Assembly: GCA_009776995.1 (NCBI GenBank)
Contig: WRMR01000113.1
Coordinates: forward strand, 1 to 11,426
DNA: 11,426 nt
Direction: 5' to 3'
From: Planctomycetaceae bacterium
GTDB lineage: Bacteria > Planctomycetota > Planctomycetia > Pirellulales > Thermoguttaceae
Shown here: piece by piece, positions 1 to 6,245 of the stretch
Numbering within the stretch: the stretch's first letter is position 1
Layout of the letters: each line of letters starts with the position of its first letter
Program-made: the position numbers and the translations under genes
Notes under the pieces: generated by a model
Seen by the model: the letters and a program-made list of their open reading frames with translations, nothing else
What the model was told of the DNA's origin: nothing
Database searches by the model: none

Positions 1-281
1 CCATCGGCGGTGTTCCCGCCGCTGTTGCCACCCGGCTTGTCGTTACCGTTATTGCCATTGGCCGGGTTGCCGCCGCCGCTGTTGCCAACCGGCTTGTCAT
101 TACCGTTATTGCCATTGGCCGGGTTGCCGTTTTGGCTTGAGCTGTTCGATTGGGACGCCATCACTTTTTCCTGGGCGTAACAATCAGAAATCGCGAAAAA
201 GAAAATCACTCCCGGCGTGATCCCCAGTAATAACAAATGTAGCAATTTTCGTTGAAAAGACACTTTTTTCCTTGTGCACAT
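1..281 (-). CDS. Exported Asn/Gly-rich tandem-repeat protein, N-terminal part (cut by window edge)
   Basis: The reading frame opens with ATG at 281-279 and stays open to base 1, so only the first 93 codons are present and the C-terminus is missing. An AAAAGGAGT Shine-Dalgarno lies just upstream (about 286-294), which fixes the start. The product begins with a basic stretch (TRKKVSFQRK), a hydrophobic run of about residues 13-31 and a likely signal-peptidase site after CYA (residues 34-36), so it is probably exported. The visible mature part is low complexity, Asn, Gly and Pro rich, with two copies of a 19-residue unit built around NPANGNNGNDKP and ending GNSGG. I recognise no domain in the visible part; repeats of this kind often act as flexible linkers or surface spacers, so a globular or anchoring domain may lie beyond the edge. 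It is not part of an obvious operon: 436 bases separate it from the next gene on the same strand. Confidence 0.72.
   Translation of the reverse strand, partial: MCTRKKVSFQRKLLHLLLLGITPGVIFFFAISDCYAQEKVMASQSNSSSQNGNPANGNNGNDKPVGNSGGGNPANGNNGNDKPGGNSGGNTAD
18..131. repeat. Two 57-bp tandem repeats inside the Asn/Gly-rich gene
   Basis: Copies at 18-74 and 75-131 match over 57 bases except for a few substitutions (for example C/A near 32 versus 89, G/A near 42 versus 99, and the last two bases). The period is a multiple of three (19 codons), so copy-number change keeps the frame. Bases 1-17 may be a diverged end of a further copy. Confidence 0.85.
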
Positions 282-717
282 ACACACTCCTTTTGGATTG
301 GAGATGGTCAAATCCCTCCCTGGAAAAAACCGTCATTTGAAAAGTCCGTTCACATTGGATATGAACGCTGAAAAGTTGCAACATCCCCACAAGTCATTCT
401 GCAGGACGCATCCATGTGTTCGACAAGAATTCTCAGAGAAAAGTTGCACGAAAAGTCCGAGCAAATTTCATATCGGCGGATTCATGGAGAGATCAATGAA
501 AAAATGTCCGACGGGGCCGCAACCGGAAAAACCGTTGTGGAGTCAAAAGGCAGAATGACGAAATGAAACGGACAATCAAAAGAAATCCGCATATACGCCA
601 TGTGCAAATCAAAGCACACAGATAACACAGGTGGAACAGGTCAGTCCAGAGAAAAAACGTTGTTCACTTCGTTTTCTCTCTGTCACTTCCTGCGTTTCAG
701 TGAGAAATGACACGGTA
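282..717. other. Gene-poor spacer between two minus-strand genes
   Basis: No convincing gene is seen in these 436 bases. The spacer must hold the 3' end of the hydrolase transcript and the promoter of the repeat-protein gene. Two inverted repeats are visible. The first is at 517-540: CCGCAACCGG, a 5-base A loop, then CCGTTGTGG, giving nine pairs including one G-T and one bulged C. The second, AT-rich, one is at 648-679. I could not pick a good promoter for the repeat-protein gene. Confidence 0.5.
648..679 (-). terminator. Possible terminator after the PqaA-type hydrolase gene
   Basis: AGAGAAAA at 648-655 is complementary to TTTTCTCT at 672-679, with AACG/CGTT extending the stem. Read on the minus strand, the arm ends in a run of six U. 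It lies about 40 bases beyond the hydrolase stop codon. The stem is A/U rich and contains a two-base asymmetry, so the call is weak. Confidence 0.3.
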
Positions 718-2061
718 TTATTTCCGCAAAACCTGGGTCGTGACGGAAAACGGCTGCCCGTCAAATTCCGACGTGAGTTCGACGTAGAACGCGATGTGGC
801 CGGAAGCGGGCTTTTCGACCGTGACTTCGTAACGTGTTTCGCTGTCTGATTCGACCGGTTTTGACGTCCACCGAGCCGTCCGAAATTCTTTGGAATCCGA
901 AGCCGCCGTCCAAAGTTTTGCCGATTGGAACGGAATTTCCGAATCAATGGTCAACAAGTATCGACCATTGTTGTCCGTGCATTTCCACGTCACTTCCGGC
1001 CAGGAACCGCCTTGAAAAGCGTTTTTTGCGAAGGTGATGATCGTTGCGTAGGCGTTAAGTTGCTTGTCACCGAGGTTATGCCCGACGTTGGGCAGCGTTA
1101 AAATATACTTCGGCCCGACCAGTTCATTCCAATAATGCTGTGTGGCATCGACCGTCCAATAGGGATCGTTCGTTCCATGCACCAGCAGTTTGGGCAACGT
1201 CATCCGGCTGCGATAGGAATACGGGTCGATCATTTTCCAAAGCCGTTTCACGAAGTCGTCCATTTTTTCCAGGTCCACATCAATCAGATCACGTTCCGTA
1301 TAATCATGGATGCTCTCGCTCCAAGTTCCCCAGGTTTCGACCTGGTACTGCATTTGGCGCGGGATATTCAGCGTGTCAATCACAATCGGCGCGATAGCCG
1401 CCACACGCGGGTCGCCGGACGCGGCGGTCAGCCAGGTGGTCCAGCCACGTTTTGAAGCTCCTGTGACCAGGAAGCGTTTGACCTCGCGTCCGGTTTCCTG
1501 ACGGACGACTTCCTGGGTCGCGTCCATTGCACGAATCGCACTTTTCGCCATCGGAAACAAGGCGGGCCAGGTGGCGTCCTGATTGGCCATGGCACGGATT
1601 AGCGTTTCGGCAATGAGAGCGTCTTCCGACAGGTTGTCGAACAGCGGCTGATTCGGCACCTGGAACAGCAGAGAGACATAAGAACCCGATTGCGACGCAA
1701 GCAGACCGGCTAACGCGAAGTCGCCGTCACTTGGTCTGCGGCCAACCCGTCCCCCCGTGATAAAAAGAATCGAGCACTCAGGATACTTCAACTCCTGCGG
1801 TTCGACGATGACCAGGTAATGCTTCCAGGGAATCTCATGCCAGGTTTGCGACGTCAATTCGGCGAGCCAGGATTTCAAGGGCTGATCAGTTTTGCTTTCA
1901 AGAATTTCCCAATGAAAAGTTTCGTCAGCCAGCTCAAGGTAAGCGTTCAGTTCCGTTGGAACAGCGTCGTCAGCCGCTTGGGTGGATCGGGTTGAATCAC
2001 CCGGTAATACCAATGCAACAAAGAGGACGAGAGAACACAAAGACAAGCGATTTCGAGACAT
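718..2061 (-). CDS. Exported PhoPQ-activated pathogenicity-related (PqaA-type) alpha/beta hydrolase
   Basis: This 447-residue protein fits the PhoPQ_related family (PF10142), secreted alpha/beta-hydrolase-fold proteins named after Salmonella PqaA; the substrate of the family is not established. A signal peptide is visible (MSRNRLSLCSLVLFVALVLP, cleavage near TQAA at 27-30). The nucleophile motif GASKRGW places Ser203 in a G-x-S-x-R-G-W elbow typical of the family. The remaining triad is probably Asp299 (HGTNDPYW) and His328 (PNVGHNLG). After about residue 350 a beta-rich C-terminal domain follows. I chose ATG 2061-2059 because GAGG sits five bases upstream and a signal peptide starts there. 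A longer frame opening at 2412 would run through the cysteine-rich gene and has repeat-like, non-homologous sequence. The triad looks intact. The gene lies 160 bases downstream of the cysteine-rich gene on the same strand and probably has its own promoter. Confidence 0.88.
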   Translation of the reverse strand: MSRNRLSLCSLVLFVALVLPGDSTRSTQAADDAVPTELNAYLELADETFHWEILESKTDQPLKSWLAELTSQTWHEIPWKHYLVIVEPQELKYPECSILFITGGRVGRRPSDGDFALAGLLASQSGSYVSLLFQVPNQPLFDNLSEDALIAETLIRAMANQDATWPALFPMAKSAIRAMDATQEVVRQETGREVKRFLVTGASKRGWTTWLTAASGDPRVAAIAPIVIDTLNIPRQMQYQVETWGTWSESIHDYTERDLIDVDLEKMDDFVKRLWKMIDPYSYRSRMTLPKLLVHGTNDPYWTVDATQHYWNELVGPKYILTLPNVGHNLGDKQLNAYATIITFAKNAFQGGSWPEVTWKCTDNNGRYLLTIDSEIPFQSAKLWTAASDSKEFRTARWTSKPVESDSETRYEVTVEKPASGHIAFYVELTSEFDGQPFSVTTQVLRK

Positions 2062-2125
2062 GGCAACCTCAAGAACAACAGAAGCGATGAAGAGAGTTTG
2101 TGTGACAAAGACGAAAACAAATTCC

Positions 2126-2153
2126 ATCATAACAAAAAACGGCAAGTTGTACA
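2126..2153 (-). promoter_or_regulatory. Weak candidate promoter for the PqaA-type hydrolase gene
   Basis: On the minus strand TGTACA (2153-2148, 4 of 6 matches to the -35 consensus) is followed by 16 bases and TATGAT (2131-2126, 5 of 6 matches to -10). The predicted start would give a leader of about 60 bases. This is consensus matching only. Confidence 0.3.
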
Positions 2154-2195
2154 GAACAACCCGCCGTAATAATGTTTTACAAATCAGGCCATGAT

Positions 2196-2217
2196 AACGC
2201 CTGAAGGCACTGGCGTT
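2196..2217 (-). terminator. Hairpin just after the cysteine-rich gene
   Basis: AACGCC (2196-2201) and GGCGTT (2212-2217) form a perfect 6-bp stem with a 10-base loop. It begins five bases after the stop codon of the cysteine-rich gene. There is no U run after it, so it may be a 3'-end stabiliser or weak terminator. An alternative inner stem, GCC/GGC, lies at 2199-2208. Confidence 0.35.
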
Positions 2218-2221
2218 CCAT

Positions 2222-2761
2222 TTAGTAGCAAGCCGGTTCGCAAGCCGTGGTGCAGGGATCACAGGGATTGCAGCAGTTGAAAGCGGCCAGGCGGGCGCGA
2301 AGTTTTGCAAACGGGCGGAACGGCGCGCAGGGGGCGGCACAGCAGGGATCACAGGTATCCATGCAGACCGGTTCGCAAGCCGGTGCCACCGGTTCGCAGG
2401 GAGCGCAAGCAACCGGTTCGCACGCAGTCACTTCACAGGGAGCACACGGTGCAACTCCACAGGGAGCGCAGGGATTGCAGAATCGGGCGCGGAATGATTC
2501 CATGTGGCAACGGAATTTGGCGCGAAATGCTGCAAACGGACGACAGGGGGGTGCGCAACAGGCGTCATAACAGGCCGGTTCGCACGCCGGAGCGCAAGGC
2601 TCACATGCAGCCGGGGCGCAAGGTTCACAAGCTGTGACAACCGGTGCGCAGGGGTTGAACTTGGCAAACAAACGGTTGCCAAATTGTGCTTGGGCAAATT
2701 GAGTTGAAACCGCGAGCAGGACTGTTGCGGCCAACACCGACAGAAGGACACGACGCTTCAT
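2222..2761 (-). CDS. Small exported cysteine-rich protein (31 Cys in 179 residues)
   Basis: The start at ATG 2761-2759 is set by an AAAGGAG Shine-Dalgarno eight bases upstream and by a clear signal peptide (MKRRVLLSVLAATVLLAVST, likely cleavage at AQA-Q near residue 26). The upstream in-frame start at 2833 would bury this signal. All 31 cysteines lie in the mature part of about 153 residues, roughly one in five. They are arranged in C-x-P-C, CEPC, CNPC and CEPAC motifs with Ala and Pro between. Three related modules can be seen. Each has a Phe/Ala/Arg stretch (FAKF, then FRAKF and FRARF, then FAKLRARLAAF), then a CNPC-type or NPC motif, then TACEP. The last module ends at the C-terminus with ACEPACY. 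I know no enzyme of this kind. It could be a disulfide-crosslinked envelope or S-layer-like component, or a metal-binding protein. Cysteine-rich cell-surface proteins are a known theme in Planctomycetota, but this one shows no domain I can name. Confidence 0.8.
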   Translation of the reverse strand: MKRRVLLSVLAATVLLAVSTQFAQAQFGNRLFAKFNPCAPVVTACEPCAPAACEPCAPACEPACYDACCAPPCRPFAAFRAKFRCHMESFRARFCNPCAPCGVAPCAPCEVTACEPVACAPCEPVAPACEPVCMDTCDPCCAAPCAPFRPFAKLRARLAAFNCCNPCDPCTTACEPACY

Positions 2762-2833
2762 CAGTGAATCTCCTTTTGTTAGATTCGAGTTCTTATTGGT
2801 TAGCTTGGGCGACTTGCCAAATCTACACTGCAT

Positions 2834-2851
2834 GATGTCAACATCGACATC
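2834..2851. repeat. Inverted repeat GATGTC/GACATC in the cysteine-rich gene leader
   Basis: GATGTC at 2834-2839 and GACATC at 2846-2851 are perfect inverted copies around a six-base spacer, about 75 bases before the start codon. This may be an operator or an RNA hairpin in the leader. Confidence 0.35.
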
Positions 2852-2893
2852 AAATTTTGTTTATTTTAACAGTATGTTATAGTTTACGTATCA

Positions 2894-2908
2894 TTGACAA
2901 TTTGTCAA
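2894..2908. promoter_or_regulatory. 15-base palindrome TTGACAATTTGTCAA, candidate operator
   Basis: Two perfect 7-base arms surround one central base. It lies about 135 bases upstream of the cysteine-rich gene start and downstream of its best predicted promoter, so it could be a repressor site or an RNA stem in the leader. Its arms also resemble a -35 box, but no -10 is well placed. Confidence 0.4.
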
Positions 2909-3047
2909 TCGACTGTGCCGATTATACGGAAAAAACAAACATGCTGGAAAAATCATGGGGTGTGAATTCTCGTTGTGGCGGGAATCAGTCAAGGAAACAA
3001 TGCTGGTAAAAAATTTTGCTCGTAAGACTGCACAAATGAGTTTTACA

Positions 3048-3077
3048 ATTATATAATAAAATCCATGGCTTGGTCAA
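3048..3077 (-). promoter_or_regulatory. Predicted sigma70-type promoter for the cysteine-rich gene
   Basis: On the minus strand, TTGACC (3077-3072) is followed by an 18-base spacer and a perfect TATAAT (3053-3048), matching 11 of 12 consensus positions. Transcription would begin near 3041 and give an unusually long leader of about 280 bases before the start at 2761. The AT-rich setting raises the chance of coincidental matches. Confidence 0.5.
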
Positions 3078-3090
3078 GCATTGCTGGAAT

Positions 3091-3210
3091 TTATTATGCA
3101 ATACATAAACTTTATACATCTTACCCACACAACGTAAATTTTTCAAGTGTCTGAGATAGTTATTTCAGAAAATTTTTCCATTATTATGCAAATATTTTTG
3201 AATACATAAA
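3091..3210. repeat. Spaced direct repeats in the divergent region
   Basis: TTATTATGCAA occurs at 3091-3101 and again at 3181-3191, exactly 90 bases apart. Each copy is followed by ATACATAAA, directly at 3101-3109 and after an extra ten bases at 3202-3210. The spacing suggests an old duplication or paired regulator sites. Confidence 0.4.
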
Positions 3211-3336
3211 TTTTTTTCATTTTTTCGAAAAAATACACATTGACGATTTTGTGAATTACAACCGCAACTCTGTTTTGGGTGGCTATAACGAAAAAATAAA
3301 TTTTTCACCTTTGCAATCTTATTGATCTTCTTCGAC

Positions 3337-4077
3337 ATGAATGAAATTTTATTGATTATTTGGGTTGGGGCTGTTGCTGCGGCTGTAGGGAGTTTCCTCA
3401 ATGTTGTCATTTACCGTCTGCCGCGAGGGGAAAGCCTTGTCTTTCCCTCTTCACACTGTCCGAAATGTCACCATAAGATTCGATTTCACGATAACTTACC
3501 GATTTTCGGCTGGTTTCTCCTCGATGGAAAGTGCCGCGATTGCAAACTCCCCATCAGTTTTCGCTATCCGTTAATCGAAACCATTGCCTGCATTATTGTT
3601 ACGGTGATAGCCTGCTTCATGATGCAGAGTGAAATGGCAATCGAAAAGATTATCGTGCAAATAATATGGTTTTCGGTACTTCATCTGTTCCTGCTGACAC
3701 TCGGAATGATCGACTATGACCGCCAAACGCTCAAACCACTTTACCTCGCACTGTTTCTTGTGCCATTTTTGATTTTTGATGCTGTTTTCTCGTTTCCTGT
3801 TCCTGTTGTTGACTCACTTGCGGGAGCATTTCTTGCGTTGAGTATCGGATTTATTGTAACAAAAATCATTCTTATCAATGACCAATCTCTCTGGCTTTTC
3901 GCATCATTGGCCGTTGGAGGGTTTCTCGGTTGGCAAATCGCCGGCGTGGTGATGCTCATCACATTGCCCTGCCATGTCGCAATCTTATTCGTGACACAAC
4001 GCTCTTATGCCGTACTGTCACTGGCTGCGGCGTCGTTTTTTGCCAACGTTTGGGTCATTGGATTCAGCCGGTTCTAA
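3337..4077 (+). CDS. A24-type prepilin peptidase homologue, second catalytic motif apparently lost
   Basis: This 246-residue polytopic membrane protein matches prepilin peptidases (PilD/TadV/ComC type), which cleave and N-methylate type IV pilin-like leaders at the inner membrane. The N-terminal PF06750 region is very well kept: GSFLNVVIYRLPRG at 18-31, two zinc-binding pairs C41-x2-C44 and C66-x2-C69, HDNLPIFGW and RYPLIE. The first catalytic aspartate is present in IDYDRQTLKP (Asp126). Around the second one, family members have GxGD followed by about 14 residues to an FLGWQ motif. Here FLGWQ (196-200) is kept, but the aligned residues are QSLW (183-186), and the only nearby aspartate (Asp182) is four positions too early. 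The enzyme may be inactive, or may use Asp182. I chose ATG 3337; a TTG start 15 bases earlier is possible. No Shine-Dalgarno is seen at either. No pilin or secretion genes are adjacent. Confidence 0.82.
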   Translation: MNEILLIIWVGAVAAAVGSFLNVVIYRLPRGESLVFPSSHCPKCHHKIRFHDNLPIFGWFLLDGKCRDCKLPISFRYPLIETIACIIVTVIACFMMQSEMAIEKIIVQIIWFSVLHLFLLTLGMIDYDRQTLKPLYLALFLVPFLIFDAVFSFPVPVVDSLAGAFLALSIGFIVTKIILINDQSLWLFASLAVGGFLGWQIAGVVMLITLPCHVAILFVTQRSYAVLSLAAASFFANVWVIGFSRF

Positions 4078-4103
4078 GAGACTCGATCCATAATCGACGG
4101 GTG

Positions 4104-4145
4104 ACTTTTCCAATTGGGGAAGTGTTCAAGACTCCCGGAATCGGG
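4104..4145 (+). other. Two small inverted repeats between the peptidase and DUF362 genes
   Basis: ACTTTTCC/GGGGAAGT (4104-4111 and 4116-4123, two G-T pairs, loop AATT) and CCCG/CGGG (4134-4137 and 4142-4145) lie in the 134-base gap. Neither has a T run. TAGAAT at 4146-4151 is a possible -10 for the next gene, but the -35 is poor. Confidence 0.25.
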
Positions 4146-4211
4146 TAGAATGAATCGCTGTCAATGTTTTTCTGGCGCATTTGCCGTAACCCCAAAATTT
4201 ATACTGCCTTC

Positions 4212-5339
4212 ATGTCAAACAAAGTCTATTGGACAAGTTTACGTTGCAAAGTGGACGAAAGTCCGCTTGAAAAACTGGAACGGCTTATCATCAAAGCCGG
4301 AATCGAAAAAATCGACTTTCGGAACAAATTCGTTGCCGTGAAAATTCACTTCGGAGAACCCGGAAATATGTCGTTTCTGCGTCCGAATTGGGCGAAAACC
4401 GTCGTCGATCACATCAAATCGCGCGGTGGCTTTCCCTTTTTGACGGATTGCAATACGCTTTATGTGGGACGGCGGAACAATGCCCTTGTGCATCTCGACG
4501 CGGCTGCCGAAAACGGTTTCAATCCCGCGACAACCGGTTGCCGGAATATCATCGCCGATGGTCTGAAAGGCACCGACGACGTGGAAGTTCCCGTCCGAAA
4601 CGGAGTGTATTGCAAGACCGCTTATATCGGACGTGCCGTCATGGACGCCGATATAGTTATTTCGCTGAATCACTTTAAGGGACACGAATGCGCCGGTTTC
4701 GGCGGTGCGATCAAGAATATCGGGATGGGTTGCGGAAGCCGGGGCGGAAAAATGGTCATGCACAGCGACGGCAAACCGCAGGTTCGTGCTGCGGCGTGTA
4801 TCGGATGCAAGCTCTGCGCCGGATTTTGCAACGAAAACGCGTTCACCTTTACCACGAACAACAAGGCGAAAATCGACCATACGAAATGCGTCGGTTGCGG
4901 ACGCTGTATCGGCGTGTGCAACCAACATGCCATTGCCCCGGCGTTTGACGCATCGCTTGACCGACTGGTCTGCAAAATGGTTGAATACGCACAGGCGGTT
5001 CTCGACGGCAGACCGAATTTTCATATCAACATCGTCAATCAGGTTTCGCCGCATTGCGATTGCCACGGGGCCAATGACGTGGGGGTTGTGCCGGATATTG
5101 GGATGTTTGCGGCCTTTGACCCGGTGGCTTTGGACAAGGCGTGCATTGACGCGGTCAATGCGGCAACGCCGGTTACCGACAGCTTTCTCGCCGGGTGCAA
5201 ACAGACGCACAAAGACGCGTCGGGGCATCCCGATCATTTCACAAATATTCACCCGGACACCGATTGGCGAAGCCAGATTGCCCATGCCGAAAAAATCGGA
5301 TTAGGCTCTGGCAACTATTCGCTCGTGTATGTAAAATAG
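4212..5339 (+). CDS. DUF362 domain protein with two [4Fe-4S] ferredoxin clusters
   Basis: This 375-residue protein is predicted to be cytoplasmic. The N-terminal two-thirds fit DUF362 (PF04015), including VAVKIHFGEPGN near 41-52, ADIVISLNHFKGHECAGFGGAIKNIGMGC near 146-174 in outline, and GVVPDIGMFAAFDPVALDKAC near 291-311 in outline. A bacterial 2[4Fe-4S] ferredoxin insert carries C196-x2-C199-x2-C202-x3-C206 and C226-x2-C229-x2-C232-x3-C236, both complete. The family occurs mainly in anaerobes and is thought to be redox active; no reaction is established. The start MSNKVYWTSL was chosen because homologues begin with this motif; an in-frame ATG at 4164 would add 16 unlikely residues. No clear Shine-Dalgarno is present. 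The nitroreductase-like gene follows after 45 bases and is probably co-transcribed, suggesting a shared electron-transfer role (inference). Confidence 0.88.
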   Translation: MSNKVYWTSLRCKVDESPLEKLERLIIKAGIEKIDFRNKFVAVKIHFGEPGNMSFLRPNWAKTVVDHIKSRGGFPFLTDCNTLYVGRRNNALVHLDAAAENGFNPATTGCRNIIADGLKGTDDVEVPVRNGVYCKTAYIGRAVMDADIVISLNHFKGHECAGFGGAIKNIGMGCGSRGGKMVMHSDGKPQVRAAACIGCKLCAGFCNENAFTFTTNNKAKIDHTKCVGCGRCIGVCNQHAIAPAFDASLDRLVCKMVEYAQAVLDGRPNFHINIVNQVSPHCDCHGANDVGVVPDIGMFAAFDPVALDKACIDAVNAATPVTDSFLAGCKQTHKDASGHPDHFTNIHPDTDWRSQIAHAEKIGLGSGNYSLVYVK

Positions 5340-5384
5340 CGTCCAGCGTTTCCCGTTTCAACCCGTTTTTTCTGAAAGCCGACC

Positions 5385-5984
5385 ATGAAAATATTTTTGA
5401 TGACCGCTTTATTGGTTTGTCTCGCCTCGACCGTTCTTGCGCAAGACATCACACTTCCCGCCCCGCAACGCACCGGAGGCAAGCCTGTTTTCGACGCCAT
5501 CAACGAACGGGCGTCCTACAAAGACCCTGCCGACACGTCAATTGATCTTCAATCGATTTCCGATCTGCTGTGGGCCGCTTACGGATTTAATCGCGAAGAC
5601 CGCCGGGTTGTTCCCAGTGCCATGAACCAACAGGAGCTTTTCGTGTATGTCGTTCTCAAGGAAGGGGCGTATCTTTACGACGCCCGGGCCAACACATTGA
5701 TCTTGAAGGCCAAAGGGGATCACCGGAAGGACGCCGGAATGCAGGATTACGTTTACGTTGCGCCGGTCAACCTGATTTATGTGGCCGATCTCTCCAAAGA
5801 AACCGGCACCGGGGCGTACATTTCATGCGGTTGTTCCGCGCAGAATGTTTACCTCGCCTGTGCTTCCAAAGGACTCGGCTGTGCCGTGCGAACAAGCATC
5901 CCCAAAGATGAACTGAAAAAATTGCTCCAACTCACCGACCAACAGGAACCCATCGCCGGGCAAACCATCGGTCATAAGAAATAA
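5385..5984 (+). CDS. Exported nitroreductase-family (SagB/ThcOx-like) protein
   Basis: This 199-residue protein has a signal peptide (MKIFLMTALLVCLASTVLAQ, cleavage near residue 19-20) and a nitroreductase fold, the family of FMN-dependent oxidoreductases. Diagnostic stretches are SISDLLWAAYGFNR at 57-70, RRVVPSAMNQQ at 73-83 (the Arg and PSA segment that lines the FMN site in the SagB-like subgroup), YVYVAPVNLIYV near 122-133 and a C-terminal GCSAQNVYLACASKGLGC at 149-166. The length is near that of compact SagB-like members. There is no lipobox, so a soluble extracytoplasmic location is expected. The N-terminal basic motif of the family is weak (ERASYK). The usual substrate of this exported subgroup is unknown. 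Export of a flavoprotein next to a ferredoxin-type gene implies envelope redox chemistry, but no membrane electron carrier is encoded between them. Confidence 0.8.
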   Translation: MKIFLMTALLVCLASTVLAQDITLPAPQRTGGKPVFDAINERASYKDPADTSIDLQSISDLLWAAYGFNREDRRVVPSAMNQQELFVYVVLKEGAYLYDARANTLILKAKGDHRKDAGMQDYVYVAPVNLIYVADLSKETGTGAYISCGCSAQNVYLACASKGLGCAVRTSIPKDELKKLLQLTDQQEPIAGQTIGHKK

Positions 5985-6245
5985 CGAAAATGTCTGAGGA
6001 CGCGCTTGTCAATCACTCAAACTCCAAACACTTAATCGGAAATGGAGGATCAACCTGGATGTGTCCCACATGATTCCGGGCGCGGGTTTCCCGGCTACAA
6101 AGGGTGTTTCATCATCATTCCCTTGGTAACGTGGAATTTTTTGTTCCCTCAGACCAATTACGAGAAGCAGTTGAAGCGAATAACCACTCAGATTGATTCC
6201 TCAGCCTTCACTGCGAAACATTAATCACAAAGATGAGAGATCACC
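5985..6245 (+). other. Spacer without a supported gene
   Basis: These 261 bases separate the nitroreductase-like gene from the DUF4340 gene. A 60-codon frame at 6042-6224 has no ribosome site and no recognisable product. A small inverted repeat CCGGG/CCCGG lies at 6076-6080 and 6090-6094. No strong promoter or terminator was found, although TTGAAG at 6171 could be a weak -35. Confidence 0.4.

Larger units (their letters stand above)
2762..3336. other. Long AT-rich divergent intergenic region
   Basis: These 575 bases separate the minus-strand cysteine-rich gene from the plus-strand peptidase gene. They are far richer in A and T than their surroundings, especially 3000-3320, and contain many A and T runs. 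Inside are a promoter for the minus strand (3048-3077), two inverted repeats (2834-2851, 2894-2908), a perfect 16-base palindrome at 3219-3234 (ATTTTTTCGAAAAAAT) and direct repeats at 3091 and 3181. No coding potential is convincing. I found no good plus-strand promoter; TATAAC at 3284-3289 is a possible -10 without a good -35. Confidence 0.65.

Noticed and set aside
274..558. 94-codon plus-strand frame in the first spacer
   Set aside because: Its start overlaps the start region of the minus-strand signal-peptide gene, it has no ribosome site, and the product shows no domain or membrane segment.
2062..2412. N-terminal extension of the PqaA-type hydrolase frame up to 2412
   Set aside because: It overlaps the cysteine-rich gene in another frame, its sequence is an Ala/Pro/Arg-rich shadow of the repeats, and a signal peptide with a good ribosome site begins at 2061.
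2247..2751. Repeat-rich open frames on both strands within the cysteine-rich gene
   Set aside because: They are shadows of the repetitive Cys/Pro/Ala coding sequence, and none has a ribosome site or signal peptide.
2831..2841. TTGACA on the minus strand (2841-2836) as a promoter for the cysteine-rich gene
   Set aside because: No acceptable -10 sequence lies 16-18 bases downstream; the TTGACC/TATAAT pair further upstream is much better.
3165..3410. 81-codon minus-strand frame in the AT-rich region
   Set aside because: It overlaps the conserved N-terminus of the peptidase gene and reads as translated A/T runs.
4239..5285. 348-codon minus-strand frame opposite the DUF362 gene
   Set aside because: The plus strand has intact ferredoxin and DUF362 motifs; the antisense frame gives no recognisable domain.
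6042..6224. 60-codon plus-strand frame before the DUF4340 gene
   Set aside because: It has no ribosome site, no recognisable product and mixed composition; it could be a decayed remnant but nothing supports that.
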